From the NCBI GenBank assembly GCA_048213135.1, contig PS015021.1:1-44743 (forward strand): 44,743 bases of DNA. The letters are read 5' to 3'. Below the pieces are notes generated by a model. That model had not been told where the DNA came from. It ran no database searches and was given only the letters and a program-made list of their open reading frames with translations. This stretch comes from Reclinomonas americana ATCC 50394 (Eukaryota; Jakobida; Jakobea; Jakobida). How positions within the stretch are numbered: position 1 is the first letter of the stretch; each line of letters starts with the position of its first letter. The position numbers were made by a program, and so were the translations under genes. Below are positions 34,001-44,693 of the stretch, piece after piece.

Positions 34001-37000
34001 GTTCGACCAACAACAGCGTGGTGTTTATCGGCACCTCCCCGTCGCCGTACACCATTTCGCCGGTGACGGTGGCTGGTACCACGCAGTCGCTGGTTCTCGC
34101 CGGTCAGCCTTCGACCGGCGGCACTGGTGGTGGAGTGTTGCGTGCCTGCCTTGTTTTGATCGTTCATCGTCTCTCCTTGTCCTGCTGTCGCTCATGGTTT
34201 GTCAATGCGTGAACAGGGAGATTCGAGGCGGCGCAGGCAACCCGACCGGCGGCACTGTGACCATTGGCTCCACGCCGACCTCCAACATCGCAGTCGGCAA
34301 CGCCTCAGCCGCAATCGCCATTACTGCCACAACCGCCAATATGACGGGCGTGTTGCAGCTGGTCGGCTCCTCCTCGTCGCTCGTCAGCTCAGACAACATT
34401 CTGCGTCTGGGCAAGCAGTCGACCGATTTGATTGTGCGCCATGCCTCGGTGTGGACTGGCCCCGGCACGCCCCCAGTCATTACGTTCTTGTCGGCGCAAC
34501 ACGACAATGGCGCGGGAACAGTGACCGGAGGTGCCATGGTGATTTCGACGGGTTCTGGAGCGCGCGGCGCTGTTGCGTTTACTTGGCGATTCTCTGCTGC
34601 GTTTTCTTCTTGCATCTCTGTGTGTCCTGACTCGCACCCCCCACAGTTGACTCTGCAAGCCGCCGCGACTACCGTCAACAGCAGCTCTACAATTGCCATC
34701 ACCAGTACCACGACCACGACAATCACCGCCACTACGGCACTGTCGCTGATCGGCACTGCGTCTGCCGCCATTGATTCCACTACGGGAGTTGCGTCCAGCG
34801 ATCGGAGACTCTCTCCTCATTTATCCTTTCTGTGTGTGAACCTCACTTCTTCGTGCCACTTAATCAGGCTGTCGACATTGGCTCACTCTCCACCGCCGTC
34901 AACATTGGCGGCCCCATGGCCACCACCACCACCATTCGCAACCTGTTCCTCGGTCAGCTGGCATCTCGTTTTGCCAGCACGCTGCAAGTGGACCTGGAGG
35001 CCACACTGACTGGCGGAGCGCGCACCACGGTTGTGCGCTCTGCCACCACGCTGCTGCTGTCTGTCGGCAACGCACTGACCATTGATCCCGGCATTGCTGT
35101 CGGCTCGGTAGAGGCGCGCATCTCACTCGGCAACAACGGCGCCTCGCTGCCCTTTATCATGGAACGAGTGGCGCAACCGTCGGGTGCCACCAGTGGCTCC
35201 GACACGTACCTCCGCGGCCAGTCGACCGCCGGTTCCACTGGCGGGCGGCTGCTGCTTGATGCTGGCACGGGAGGCACCACTGCTGGCGACATTTGGATTG
35301 GTGGCAACACCGTGAATCAGGTGCGCATCGGCACAACTACGTCGAGTACGCTGGTCCAGTCGGCGCTGTCGACGTTCTCTGGCAATGTCGATTTCCAGTC
35401 GGCGAAGATTCTGAGTTTCCGCGGCGCCTCGGCCACGGCCGTACTGCATGACGACATGAGTGTCGGCTTGACGATTCAGCGGCCAGATCGCACCACCATT
35501 GCGCCGGGCGCCAGCATGTCAATTCGTGCCGGCGCTGGTCTCGGTGGCAGCACTCCTGGTTCACTCTTCCTGGGCCACCTGACGCTCAATCAGGACGCCA
35601 CTCTGCGTGCATCCAACTCTGTGGACATCAACACCAATGGCTCGCTGACACTCGGCACGTCGGCCACTGGCACCATCAACATTGGCGACCCAGCGTCTAC
35701 GTCCACCCTCGGTCTGCTCAAACTGAGCGCGGCCACGCTGCAGATTCTGATTGGCACGCTCGGCGGCGCTGGCTCCACGACGTTTGTGACGCCGAGTCTC
35801 GCTCTGACGACCAACACGTCGTCGATTACCACCTCGGTGTTGACGCTTGCCGCCTCCACGTCCATGACTGCAACGGGTGGCGCGTACTCGTTCTCTGCCG
35901 TGTCGTCGTTCTCCGCCACTCCCACCGGTGCCATGACGCTCGGCACCACGACCTCACCCACGTTTACGATGCGTGGTGTTGTGCTGGACGCTGCTTTCGG
36001 CACGTCGTCGACCCTGGCGGCGCCGACGATGACCTTTGGCACGAGCGGCTCGATCACCACCACCTCCATCACGATGAATATGAGCACGCTGTTGTCGGTG
36101 AGCACGCAGACGCTGACGGTCAGCGCGCCGACTGCCGTGTCGTTTGGCGCGTCGTTGACGCCGGTCGCCACCATGAGTGCCTTCTCGACCGCCTACAGCG
36201 TCACCAGTGGCAACTCGGCCTCGTTCCTTGTCGGCACGGGCGTCAACCAGCTGGGTTTCACCATGACTGCTGGCGCGCCGGGTGCCATTCGTCTGTATCG
36301 CGGCACGTCGCCCACATGCGAGATGAACCTCAACAACGACCCGAGTTTCCCCATGTCGCTGGCGTGCACCGCCATTGACGTGTACGGTTCGTCGGCAGTA
36401 CGCATGGACGGTACCAGTATCAACATTGGTCGTCGTGTGGACGGTCTCGGCAATTCGCTCACCTCCAACATTTATGTTGGCAACTCGGGCGCCCTCACCA
36501 TCACCCTCGATGCTGGCCAGCTGACACTCACCTCGCGCAACGTCGGCGCCACCAACACGTTCACGTTGCCGATTTGGTCGGTGGTGTCCAACTCGGCGAC
36601 CATCGCTGCGAGCACTTCGTACACGTTGACCACGTGAGTGTTCTCCATCTCTCCCCCTTTCTGTTGTCCCCCGTATCTGACTGTGCATTGTCACGCAGCG
36701 GCGCCATGAGCGTTACGTCCACGTCGTCGACCATCACGTCGCCGACATGGACACTGACTGCCAGCACTGCGGTCAACATGGGTGTGGCGTCGTCCACGGA
36801 TTTCACGTTCCTCGGCAAGTCGTTTGTCGCCACTGTGCAAGTTTCGTACATGTTCCCCTGCGTGCTGGGTGCTGCTGCTGTTCGCCGTTTCTCACACGCA
36901 CGTCGCAGAACCAAGTGCAAATGACGGGTGCCACGTTTGCTTTCGGCACCACCGCGGCCACCACCTCCATCAGTCTTACTACGGCCGCCTCCACGGTGGC

Positions 37001-40000
37001 GAATTCCATTACGCTGACCTCGTACAACCTGACCGGCTACGCTCTCAACACGTGGACCATCAGCGGCGACGCGTCGACGCAAGCGCGCGTCCTCAATGTG
37101 AATGCCAAGAGCATTCTGGTCAAGTCGCTGGACGATGCGGGCTCCGGAACTGCGTCCATCACCTTCCAGCACGGCTCGTCGGTTGCACCCGCCGTGTTCA
37201 CCATGACCACGAATCGCATTCTGCTCAACAACGGACCCAACGACGTGATTTTCGACATGGATTCGCGCGCAGCCACTCGCTACATGCGCCTCACGGCCGC
37301 CAATGTCGTGATTGACTCGACCGCCACGGGTGGCACGGTCAATATGGACGCCGCGGTTTCTATCTCGATTGGCACGTCCACGCTCTCCTCCATCATCATT
37401 GGTCAACCGGCGCCGACGCTGGCCATCTCCGGCAGTCAGCTCACCATGACCATGTCGAATAGTGCGCTGGTGAACACGCTGACGTTGCCGAATCTGGCCA
37501 TCAACGCCACCACCGGCATCAGCATTCAGTCTGGTCCCTTCTTGCTGAACCTCAACGGTGGCGCCGCCGTCGGCTCCTTTACTGGTTTCCGCTACAATTT
37601 CACGCCGTCGGAGCTGCTGTTGCAGTCGACCTCGGTGCTGACGCTCGGCGTGGCCACCACGGCCATTACGGAGCGTGGTGCCTCGATTGACTCGCGCATC
37701 TTTGGCACGGTGACCATGGAGGCCGCCACATTCATCATTGGCTACGTGCGTACCCACTTTCTATAATTACTTGTCTTTGCGTGTGTTCTCATTTCTCTGC
37801 AAACAGACGTCGACGGCGGCACCGACGGTGGATCCACCGACGACCCGCATCACGCTGCAGACAGTGGTGGCAACCAACAACTTTATTCAGCTGGATTCGG
37901 CCGGTCTGCGCCTGTTCTCGCGTGACGTGGTCACCGTGTCCACCAATGTCGGAGGTGAAATCGACACCATCGATGTGCTCGGTCGCAGTATCAGCGTCAC
38001 CTCGTCCGGTGCCTCCAGTGGCACCATCTCGCTGGCCATTGCTTCCGGTGCCGCCAGCGCCATTACGAGCAAGGCCGTGTTTGGCGCCTCGTACGGCCTG
38101 CTGTCGGCGACGTCGGGCAGCGGCACCACGCAGCTAGATCTGGGGTTCACCACTCTCGGCCGCGCCGCGCTCACCGCCCCCATCTTTGTGGTCGGTGCCA
38201 GTGGCACGACGCAGGGCTTTATCGACGCGACGGCGTTGCAGATTGGCGCCACTTCGGGTGTCACGCAAGCCATTACTCTCGGCACGGCCACGGTCGGCAC
38301 TGTCAATGGGCCGTCGGTGGGCATTCTCGGCAAGACGATTGCCATTGCGGCTGACCTGACACCGGGCACCAATGGTGCACCGAGTCTCTCGCTGCGCGGT
38401 GACTACACGACGCTCACGTCGCTCGCGTACGACGTGGTGGCCACGAACACGTTCACACTGGCGACGTTGCGTGCGCGATGATGATAGTCGTAGCAGTGGA
38501 GAAAGAAGGTTTTTTTTGTTCGCGATGCTCACTTGTTTTTTCCCGCACGCAGTGGAGTGGCCACGGTGACGGGCACGACGCACACTCACACACCTGTGAA
38601 TCTCACACTCGGTAACGAGGCCGGTTTCCTCACACTGGGCGCCTACACGGCCACTGGTACCACCATTATCGTGAACGGACGGCAGCAGACATCGAATCTG
38701 CGCGGTCCGTACGTGCTGCAGGCTACGGTTGCGTCAAAAATACTAGTTCTTCACGGACTTGTAGAAACGCCTGTTGCTAAACTCCCTCTCTCCGTCTTTT
38801 GCAGCAATTCACTCTGAACAAGGGCGACGGTACCACTGTCATGGATGTGCAGGTCTCTGGCGGCTCGACGATTTACACGTCCACTGGCGACCAGTATCGC
38901 GTGCGAGCGACGGCGTTGTTTGATGTGTCGGCCGACGGCACCAATCCGGTGACCACGGCCTCCATCACGAGTGCCACCACCTTGTTGTACTCGACGACCC
39001 TCGTGGACATGCGGTCGCGCCAGAACGGCACCAATTATGCGCAACTGACGTTGGCCACACTGAATGACCAGGCCTCGCTGAGCCGCTTCAGCAGCACCGG
39101 CAGCAACGGAAACATCAGTGTGACGCTGGGCGCCGTCGGCACCACCACCATCAAGAACTCGCTGACCATGATTTCGCCCGAGGTGGCGATCAGTGCGTCG
39201 TCGCGTGTGGGTGTGACTGTGGCCGGCAATCAGCTGCTGCTGATGACCTCCACCGGCGCGGCGAGCACCTTTACCATTGGCGACGGCACCACCACCTCGC
39301 TGCAATTTGCCGTGGTCAACACGTCAGTGTTGGGACCGATCAGCTTTGCCGGCAGTGTGTCGATTGCCACGCCGGGCACGCTCTCGGTGGCAAGTGGAGC
39401 AACGACGCTTGGCGGCACGTTGGCGGTGACCGGCGCCACCACCCTCTCGTCGACCCTGGCCGTCACTGGCAACTCGAGCTTGACGGGCACGCTGGGTGTG
39501 ACGGGAGCCACGACATTGAACAACTCGCTGGCCGTCACAGGCGCCACCACTCTCAACAGCACGCTGAGTGTGGCTGGACTGGCGACATTTGCCGGCGGTG
39601 TGACGCTGCCCGCAACGGCGGCCTTCACCATCAATGGTGGTCCCGCGTCGCTCGGCAGCACGCTGGATGTGGCAGGCGTGGCCACGTTCAACAACAATGT
39701 GTCAGTCACTGGCGCTCGCACGCTGACAGTCGGCACCGGCAGTACCACTCTCGGCGGCGGTGTCACCGTCACAGGCTTGTCGCTGTTCACCGGCAATGTC
39801 ACGGTGACGGGCACCAACTCGCTGGAGGTGACTGGTGGCAATACCACCCTTGGCGGCATGCTGTCGGTGGCTGCGGCCACGTCGCTCGGATCGACGCTCA
39901 CGGTGACCGGTGTGAGCACGTTTAACAATGATGTGAGTTAGTGGTGCGATGGGGTGGGGAGAGAAGGGGCAAGGGGTGGTTGGGGTAGGCAAGGCACTTC

Positions 40001-43000
40001 TGTCGCATGATTCTCACGGTTTTTTTGTTTTGTCGTTCTCCCCCTCTCCAGGTCTCCATCACTGCGGCGCGCACCTTTACCACCGGCACAGGTCGCACGC
40101 TGATCAATGGCGCACTCACTGTGACGGGCATCTCCACATTCAATGGAGACGTTTTGCTGAACACGACCAATCTCACCCTGTCGTCGGGCAACGCGACGGT
40201 GGGCGGCAATTTGGCGGTGACCGGCACGTCGACTCTCACGGGCGACATTACGGGTGGAGCCAAGTTGACGGTGGCGAGCGATGTGCGGGTGACAACCGGT
40301 ACGCTGACGGTCGCCGCCGGCGCTGTTTCCTTTGGCAACACCATGGCTGTCACGGGTGCGACGACGCTGTCGAGCACGCTGGATGTGACGGGTGGATCGA
40401 CGTTGCGCAGCTCGGTCAACATTGTCGGCGCCACCAGCAACCTCACCGTCGGCAACGACACCACCGTCTCTGGCGCCCTCAGTGTCACCGGCATCACCAA
40501 GCTGAATGGTGCAGTGACGGTCAACGGTGCCACGCTGGTGAACAACAACATGACGTTCTCGGGTGCTTTCGGCATCTCCACCGGCACCGGCAGTGTCTCG
40601 ATTGGCGGCAACCTGACCGTGAGCGGGCTCTCCAACTTGAACGGCGGCCTGAATGTGGCGGGCGGCGGCGGACTGTCCATCACGGGAGCGCTGTCGGTCA
40701 GTGGTGCGGCGACCTTTAGCGGCGCCACCACCATGGCGCAGCCGTTGACGGTGAACAACAACGTGACCGTCAGCAGCCCGAACACGCTGACGATCGGCAC
40801 CGGCGCTGGAGGTAGTCTCGTGGTGAACGGCACCAGCAGTCTGACGGGCAATGCCACTCTTGGCGGCACGCTGAGCGTTACCGGTGCAACGACGTTGAGC
40901 AGCACGCTGGCGGTGACGGGAAACACCACAGTCAGCGGCACATTTTCGGTGGCCGGTACCTCCACCACCAAGGCCATCAACATGGTGGGTGCGAATCTGT
41001 CGCTCGACACGGGTAACGTGTCGATCGGCGGCACTCTGTCGGTGGGCGGCACGTCGACGTTCACCGGCAATGTCGCCGGTTCGGGAACGCTGACTGTCAC
41101 TGGCAACACGCAAGTGAGCACCGGCTCGCTGTCGGTGGTGTCTGGAATCGTGCAGTTTGGCTCGACACTGTCAGTGGCCGGCGCTTCCACGTTCTCCAGC
41201 ACCATTGATGTGACGGGGACGTCGTCGCTGCGCAGCTCGGTCAGCATCATCGGAGGCACCAGTAACCTGTCGGTGGGCGGCAACTTGACTGTCGGCGGCA
41301 CGTTCAATCTCACTGGCGCCGCCACGTTTAGTGGCGCACTGAGCACCGGCAACCTGTCGGTGGTGGGCACCCTGGCGGTGTCCGCTGTGAGTACTTTTAA
41401 CGGCAATGTGAGCCTCGTGGGCACGAGTCTCAATCTGGACACGGGCAACATTCGCGCCGGTGGCACACTGAGCATTGGCGGTGCGTCGACCTTTGCCGCG
41501 GTGTCCGCCAGTGGCAACACGTCTGTCGGCGGCACGTTGGCGGTGACGGGTGCTACGACCATGAGCAGCACGCTGTCGGTGGCCGGCGCCTCCACCTTCT
41601 CCAGCTCCATTGACGTCACCGGCACGTCGTCCCTGCGCAGTACCGTGAGCATCATTGGTGCCACCAGCAACTTGGCAGTCGGCGGCAATCTGACCGTGAG
41701 CGGCACCTCCAACATTACTGGCGCCGCCTCGTTTGGCGGCTCACTGACCACCGTAGGCAACGTGTCGGTGGGTGGCACGCTGGTGGTGACTGGTGTGAGC
41801 ACTTTTAACGGCAATGTGAGCCTCGTGGGCACGAGTCTCAATCTGGACACGGGCAACATTCGCGCCGGCGGCACACTGAGTATTGGTGGCGCGTCGACGT
41901 TTGCTGGCGTGGCCGCCAGCGGCAACATGACGGTGGGTGGTTCGTTGGCGGTAACCGGTGCCACCACCATGAGCAGCACGCTTTCTGTTGGCGCCGCCTC
42001 GACCTTCTCCAGCAGCATCGATGTGACGGGCTCGTCGACGCTGCGCAGCTCGGTGAGTGTGCTGGGTGCGGCGAGCAACTTGTCAGTGGGCGGCAACACC
42101 ACCCTCACTGGCACGCTCGGCGTCACCGGTGCGAGCACCATTGGCGCACTGACGGTGAATGGCGCCACGCTGATGAACAACTCGATGGTGTTTGCCAACA
42201 CATTCGGCATCTCCACCGGCACTGGCGGCAACGTGTCCATTGGTGGTAACTTGACGGTGGCGGGCACGGCGCAGGTCACTGGAGGACTCTCGATCTCCAG
42301 CTTCACCGTGTCGGGTGCCACCAGCTTCACCGGTGCTGTGACCTTGACGCAGCCGCTTTCCGTCTCCGCCGATGTGACGGTGACCGGTGCCACCAGCACA
42401 CTGACGGTCGGCAGTACGAGCGCGCTCTCCGTCAATGGTGTCGCCACGTTTACGAATACGGCCAATCTGAATGGAGCCGTCAGTCTCGGCAGCACGCTGA
42501 CAGTGACGGGCATTAGTACTCTGAACGGCGCCACCACCATCAACAACACGCTGAGTGTCGGCAACACAGCCACACTCAGCGGCGCTGTCAACGCCTTGAG
42601 TACGCTGGCGGTGACGAGCACGGCCACGCTCAACGGTGCCACCACCATCAACAACACGCTGACAGTGAGTGGCACGACCACGCTGAACGGCGCTCTCAAC
42701 GCCACCAACGCGGTAACGGCGAATTCTCTGACGGTCACCAATGCCGCCAATCTCAACGGTGCCGTCACGGCCGCCACCACATTCACGGTGACTGGTGTGG
42801 CGACGCTGAACGGTGCCACCACGGTGAACAACACGCTGACAGTAGGCAACACGGTCACGCTGAACGGCGCAGTAACGGCGAATTCACTGACGGTCACCAA
42901 CGCCGCCAATCTCAACGGCGCCGTCACCGCCGCCACCACGGTCACGGTCACGGGTGTGGCGACACTGAACGGCGCCACGTCGGTGAACAACTCACTGGCG

Positions 43001-44261
43001 GTGAGCGGCACGGCCAACTTGAACGGTGCCGTCAACATTGGCAGCACGCTGACGGTGAATGCGGCGGCGACCTTTAATCAAAATGTGGTCATTGCCTCGC
43101 CGCGAACGCTGACGGTGAGCGGTGTGACGACGGTGGCGGCCGATTTGTCAGTCACCAGTGGAAATCTGCTGGTCACCGCCGGCAATTTGCGCATCACTCC
43201 GAGCGGCGGCGCCGACAATGGCCAGATTTGGCTCAAGTACAACGCCAACAGCATCGCCACGCCGGCGCCGGGTGTTGGCTGGACGGCGATGTTCTTCCAG
43301 AGGAACAGCGGAACAGAAAAGGTGAGAGGGATGCTGGGAGAAGAGTGGAAGGGGGAAGGGGGAAGAGGAGGGGCCGAAAAATAACAGATGGGCAGGACAA
43401 AGGGAAGGGAAGGGAAAGAAGTAGGGATAGGAAGGAATGGGACGGGAAATCAAGAGGAGAAACAGGGAAGAGGGAAGGAGGGTGGGGTGATGGAGAAGGA
43501 AAGGAGGAGGAAGAGTGAGGGACGAGAAAGAAAAAGAACAGATGGGAAGGAAAGACTAGGAAACGAAGAGGTAAAAGGGATGGAGGGAATTTGAAAGACA
43601 TGGTAGGTGAAGACAAGGGAGAGAAAGCGAATGTTGTTTGCTTCACAGAGACAAAAAGAGACGGAGTTTTGTGTGCACTGAATCATTTTCTGGTTTCTGT
43701 TGTGTTCTCACTCTTTTGCCTTTGCTTTGTGACTTGCAGTTGCACTTTGTCAACTCGAGTGGCACGCTGATGTTCTACGACACGCCATCGACGTCCGACG
43801 GTCGCTTCAAGACGGACCTGCAGCAGTTGGGCGTGCGAGTGACGGACCGACTGCGCTCGGTGCACTCGTACAAGTTCAAGTGGGCGGAGAACGCGGCCGA
43901 CCTTGGCATCACGCCGGGTGCGCCCGAGTACGGCCTGATTGCGCAGCACTTGGAGGATGCGTTCCCGGAGCTGTCGGACACCAACGGCGTGGTGACGTAT
44001 TCGGTGGACGGCAAGAAGCGTCCGTTCCGCATGATCCGCACGCAGGCGGTGGCGTCGCTGCTGATTGATGCGGTGAACGAGCACACGGAGGAGCTGGAGG
44101 TGGAGAGGAAGGCGCGCGAGGAGGAGAGGAAGGAGCGCGTTCGTCTCGAGGCGCGGGTACAGGAGCAGGAGGCTCGACTGCGGCAACAGGAGAGCATGTT
44201 GGAGTTGCTCATGTCGCGTCTGCAGGCGCTGGAGCAGCAGCTGCAGGCGCGAGTGGAGTAA
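23833..44261 (+). CDS. Giant membrane-anchored fibre protein with C-terminal Peptidase_S74 chaperone
   Basis: Thirty-three exons, about 5,356 residues. Exons: 23833-24102, 24947-26093, 26169-26415, 26484-26631, 26697-26787, 26866-27213, 28050-28183, 28251-28459, 28531-28768, 28854-29299, 29420-29891, 29969-30198, 30267-30729, 30816-31328, 31414-31689, 31767-32059, 32137-32668, 32729-32991, 33078-33156, 33233-33325, 33390-33532, 33605-33833, 33919-34136, 34217-34571, 34647-34787, 34868-36633, 36699-36834, 36909-37745, 37807-38465, 38553-38727, 38805-39932, 40052-43321, 43740-44261. Order: Pro/Gln-rich cytosolic head (1-433); basic juxtamembrane stretch; one span at 434-453 (LWIVAGFHVVLFYLIAGMVF), type II by the positive-inside rule; Gly/Thr-rich beta-modules with RP...GQ...GGxV-(I/V)D-GG; 12-residue LxVTGATTL repeats (about 3910-5140); S74 domain with SDGRFK at 5202-5207; coiled coil from about 5295. 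Exon 3's donor could be 26431 instead. Function is inferred: a surface fibre for adhesion or coat. Confidence 0.82.
24455..24830 (+). pseudogene. Relic copy of the SUEL-lectin-like gene inside fibre-gene intron 1
   Basis: About 90 bp at 24455-24545 read ACGGWAVDLACHTGGNIFILSAV-like and match exon 1 of the lectin-like gene at 22917-22995, in opposite orientation. The match holds at the DNA level (CGGTGGCTGGGC, GGTGGCAACATC). The donor after the SAV codon is destroyed (GCGCCC instead of GTGCGC). Further on, at 24656-24700, HNGKSACF resembles the CNGKNQCW element of the second exon. No continuous frame links the parts. I read it as a decayed inverted duplicate. Confidence 0.6.
25527..25664. other. 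Assembly gap inside fibre-gene exon 2 (His-Gln repeat)
   Basis: N replaces coding sequence. Both flanks read CACCAG repeats (His-Gln). The given length of 138 keeps frame, but the true repeat number is unknown, so the residue count of the protein is approximate. Confidence 0.9.
27389..27830. other. Assembly gap in fibre-gene intron 6
   Basis: All N, within an 836-bp intron that is (CT)n-rich on both sides of the gap (27317-27346 and about 27944-28002). Confidence 0.95.
41171..41983 (+). repeat. Tandem duplication of a 405-408-bp coding unit in fibre-gene exon 32
   Basis: Copies 41171-41575 and 41576-41983 encode about 135-136 residues each. Both start with S-V-A-G-A-S-T-F-S-S and share IDVTGTSSLRS, STFNGNVSLVGTSLNLDTGN and IRAGGTLSIGGAST. 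A central stretch of over 100 bp is almost identical at the DNA level, so the duplication or conversion is recent. A third, diverged copy starts at 41984. Confidence 0.85.
43740..44261 (+). other. Peptidase_S74 intramolecular chaperone and coiled coil (last fibre exon)
   Basis: The last exon alone encodes the chaperone, a domain-per-exon arrangement. LHFVNSSGTLMFYD precedes SDGRFK, with Ser at 43794-43796 and Lys at 43809-43811. Then follow the YKFKW strand, the E-Y-G-L-I-A-Q-H-L-E-D-A-F-P-E-L segment typical of the family (PF13884; phage endosialidases, tail spikes, MYRF), and Y-S-V-D-G-K-K. A charged heptad-like helix runs to the stop. In characterised members the chaperone trimerises, folds the fibre, then cleaves itself off just before the Ser. 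Confidence 0.9.
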
Positions 44262-44451
44262 TTCTGGGTTAATTTTTTCTAATGGAATTGTTTATGGAGG
44301 GAGGGGGGAAAGGGGAAAATGAAAACTGTTTGTTGTTGTTTGAAACTCTATACATTTGGTGTTTTTTTCTTCCTTGTGCGTTTTACGAGAGACGCCAGAG
44401 AAGCGAGCGGAGACAGAAAGAAAGGTAGCAGGAGGCGGCACAGGAGGTGTC
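44262..44451. other. Convergent 3' intergenic region (fibre gene / CHMP1)
   Basis: The 190 bp between two converging stops are T-rich after the fibre stop, then G/A-rich, and presumably hold both 3' UTRs. No gene is seen. Confidence 0.6.
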
Positions 44452-44560
44452 TCACGTGCCCACATTTCGCAGCGCCGCCAGACGACGTGAGAGTTCGTCT
44501 TCCTCGCCGGCGGCGGCCTCGGAGGCCGCGGCTCGGGAGCCCGAGGCGATTGCACCGGAA
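44452..44560 (-). CDS. CHMP1: CHMP1/Vps46 (Did2), last exon only, partial at window edge
   Basis: A CTCTTGCAG acceptor (minus strand) leads into 36 codons including the stop. The reading is Ala/Gly-rich, then EEDELSRRLAALRNVGT. The end matches the MIM1 motif (D/E-x-x-L-x-x-R-L-x-x-L-(R/K)) at the very C-terminus of CHMP1 proteins, which binds the MIT domain of Vps4 during ESCRT-III disassembly; human CHMP1A ends almost identically. The rest of the gene lies beyond the right edge. The (GA)n to its right is its intron. CHMP1 is preferred over other MIM1-bearing subunits (CHMP2, CHMP3) because of the short Ala/Gly/Ser linker and the sequence of the motif. Confidence 0.72.
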
Positions 44561-44613
44561 CTGCAAGAGAGGGAAGGGGCGGGAAGGGGTGGGAAGGGGA
44601 AGGGAGGGAGATG

Positions 44614-44659
44614 GAGAGAGAGAGAGAGAGAGAGAAGAGGAGGAGACAAGAGAGAGAGA

Positions 44660-44690
<31 letters not shown>

Positions 44691-44693
44691 GAG

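Noticed and set aside
36561-37757. Antisense open frame of 398 codons opposite fibre exons 27-28
   Set aside because: Arg/Gly/His-rich shadow of a GC-rich repetitive coding strand; no motif.
39922-43047. Antisense open frame of 1,041 codons opposite fibre exon 32
   Set aside because: It mirrors the repeat composition: the sense strand rarely uses codons whose complement gives stops in this frame. Its translation is Val/Thr/Ala/Pro-rich without any domain, while the sense frame has conserved family features.
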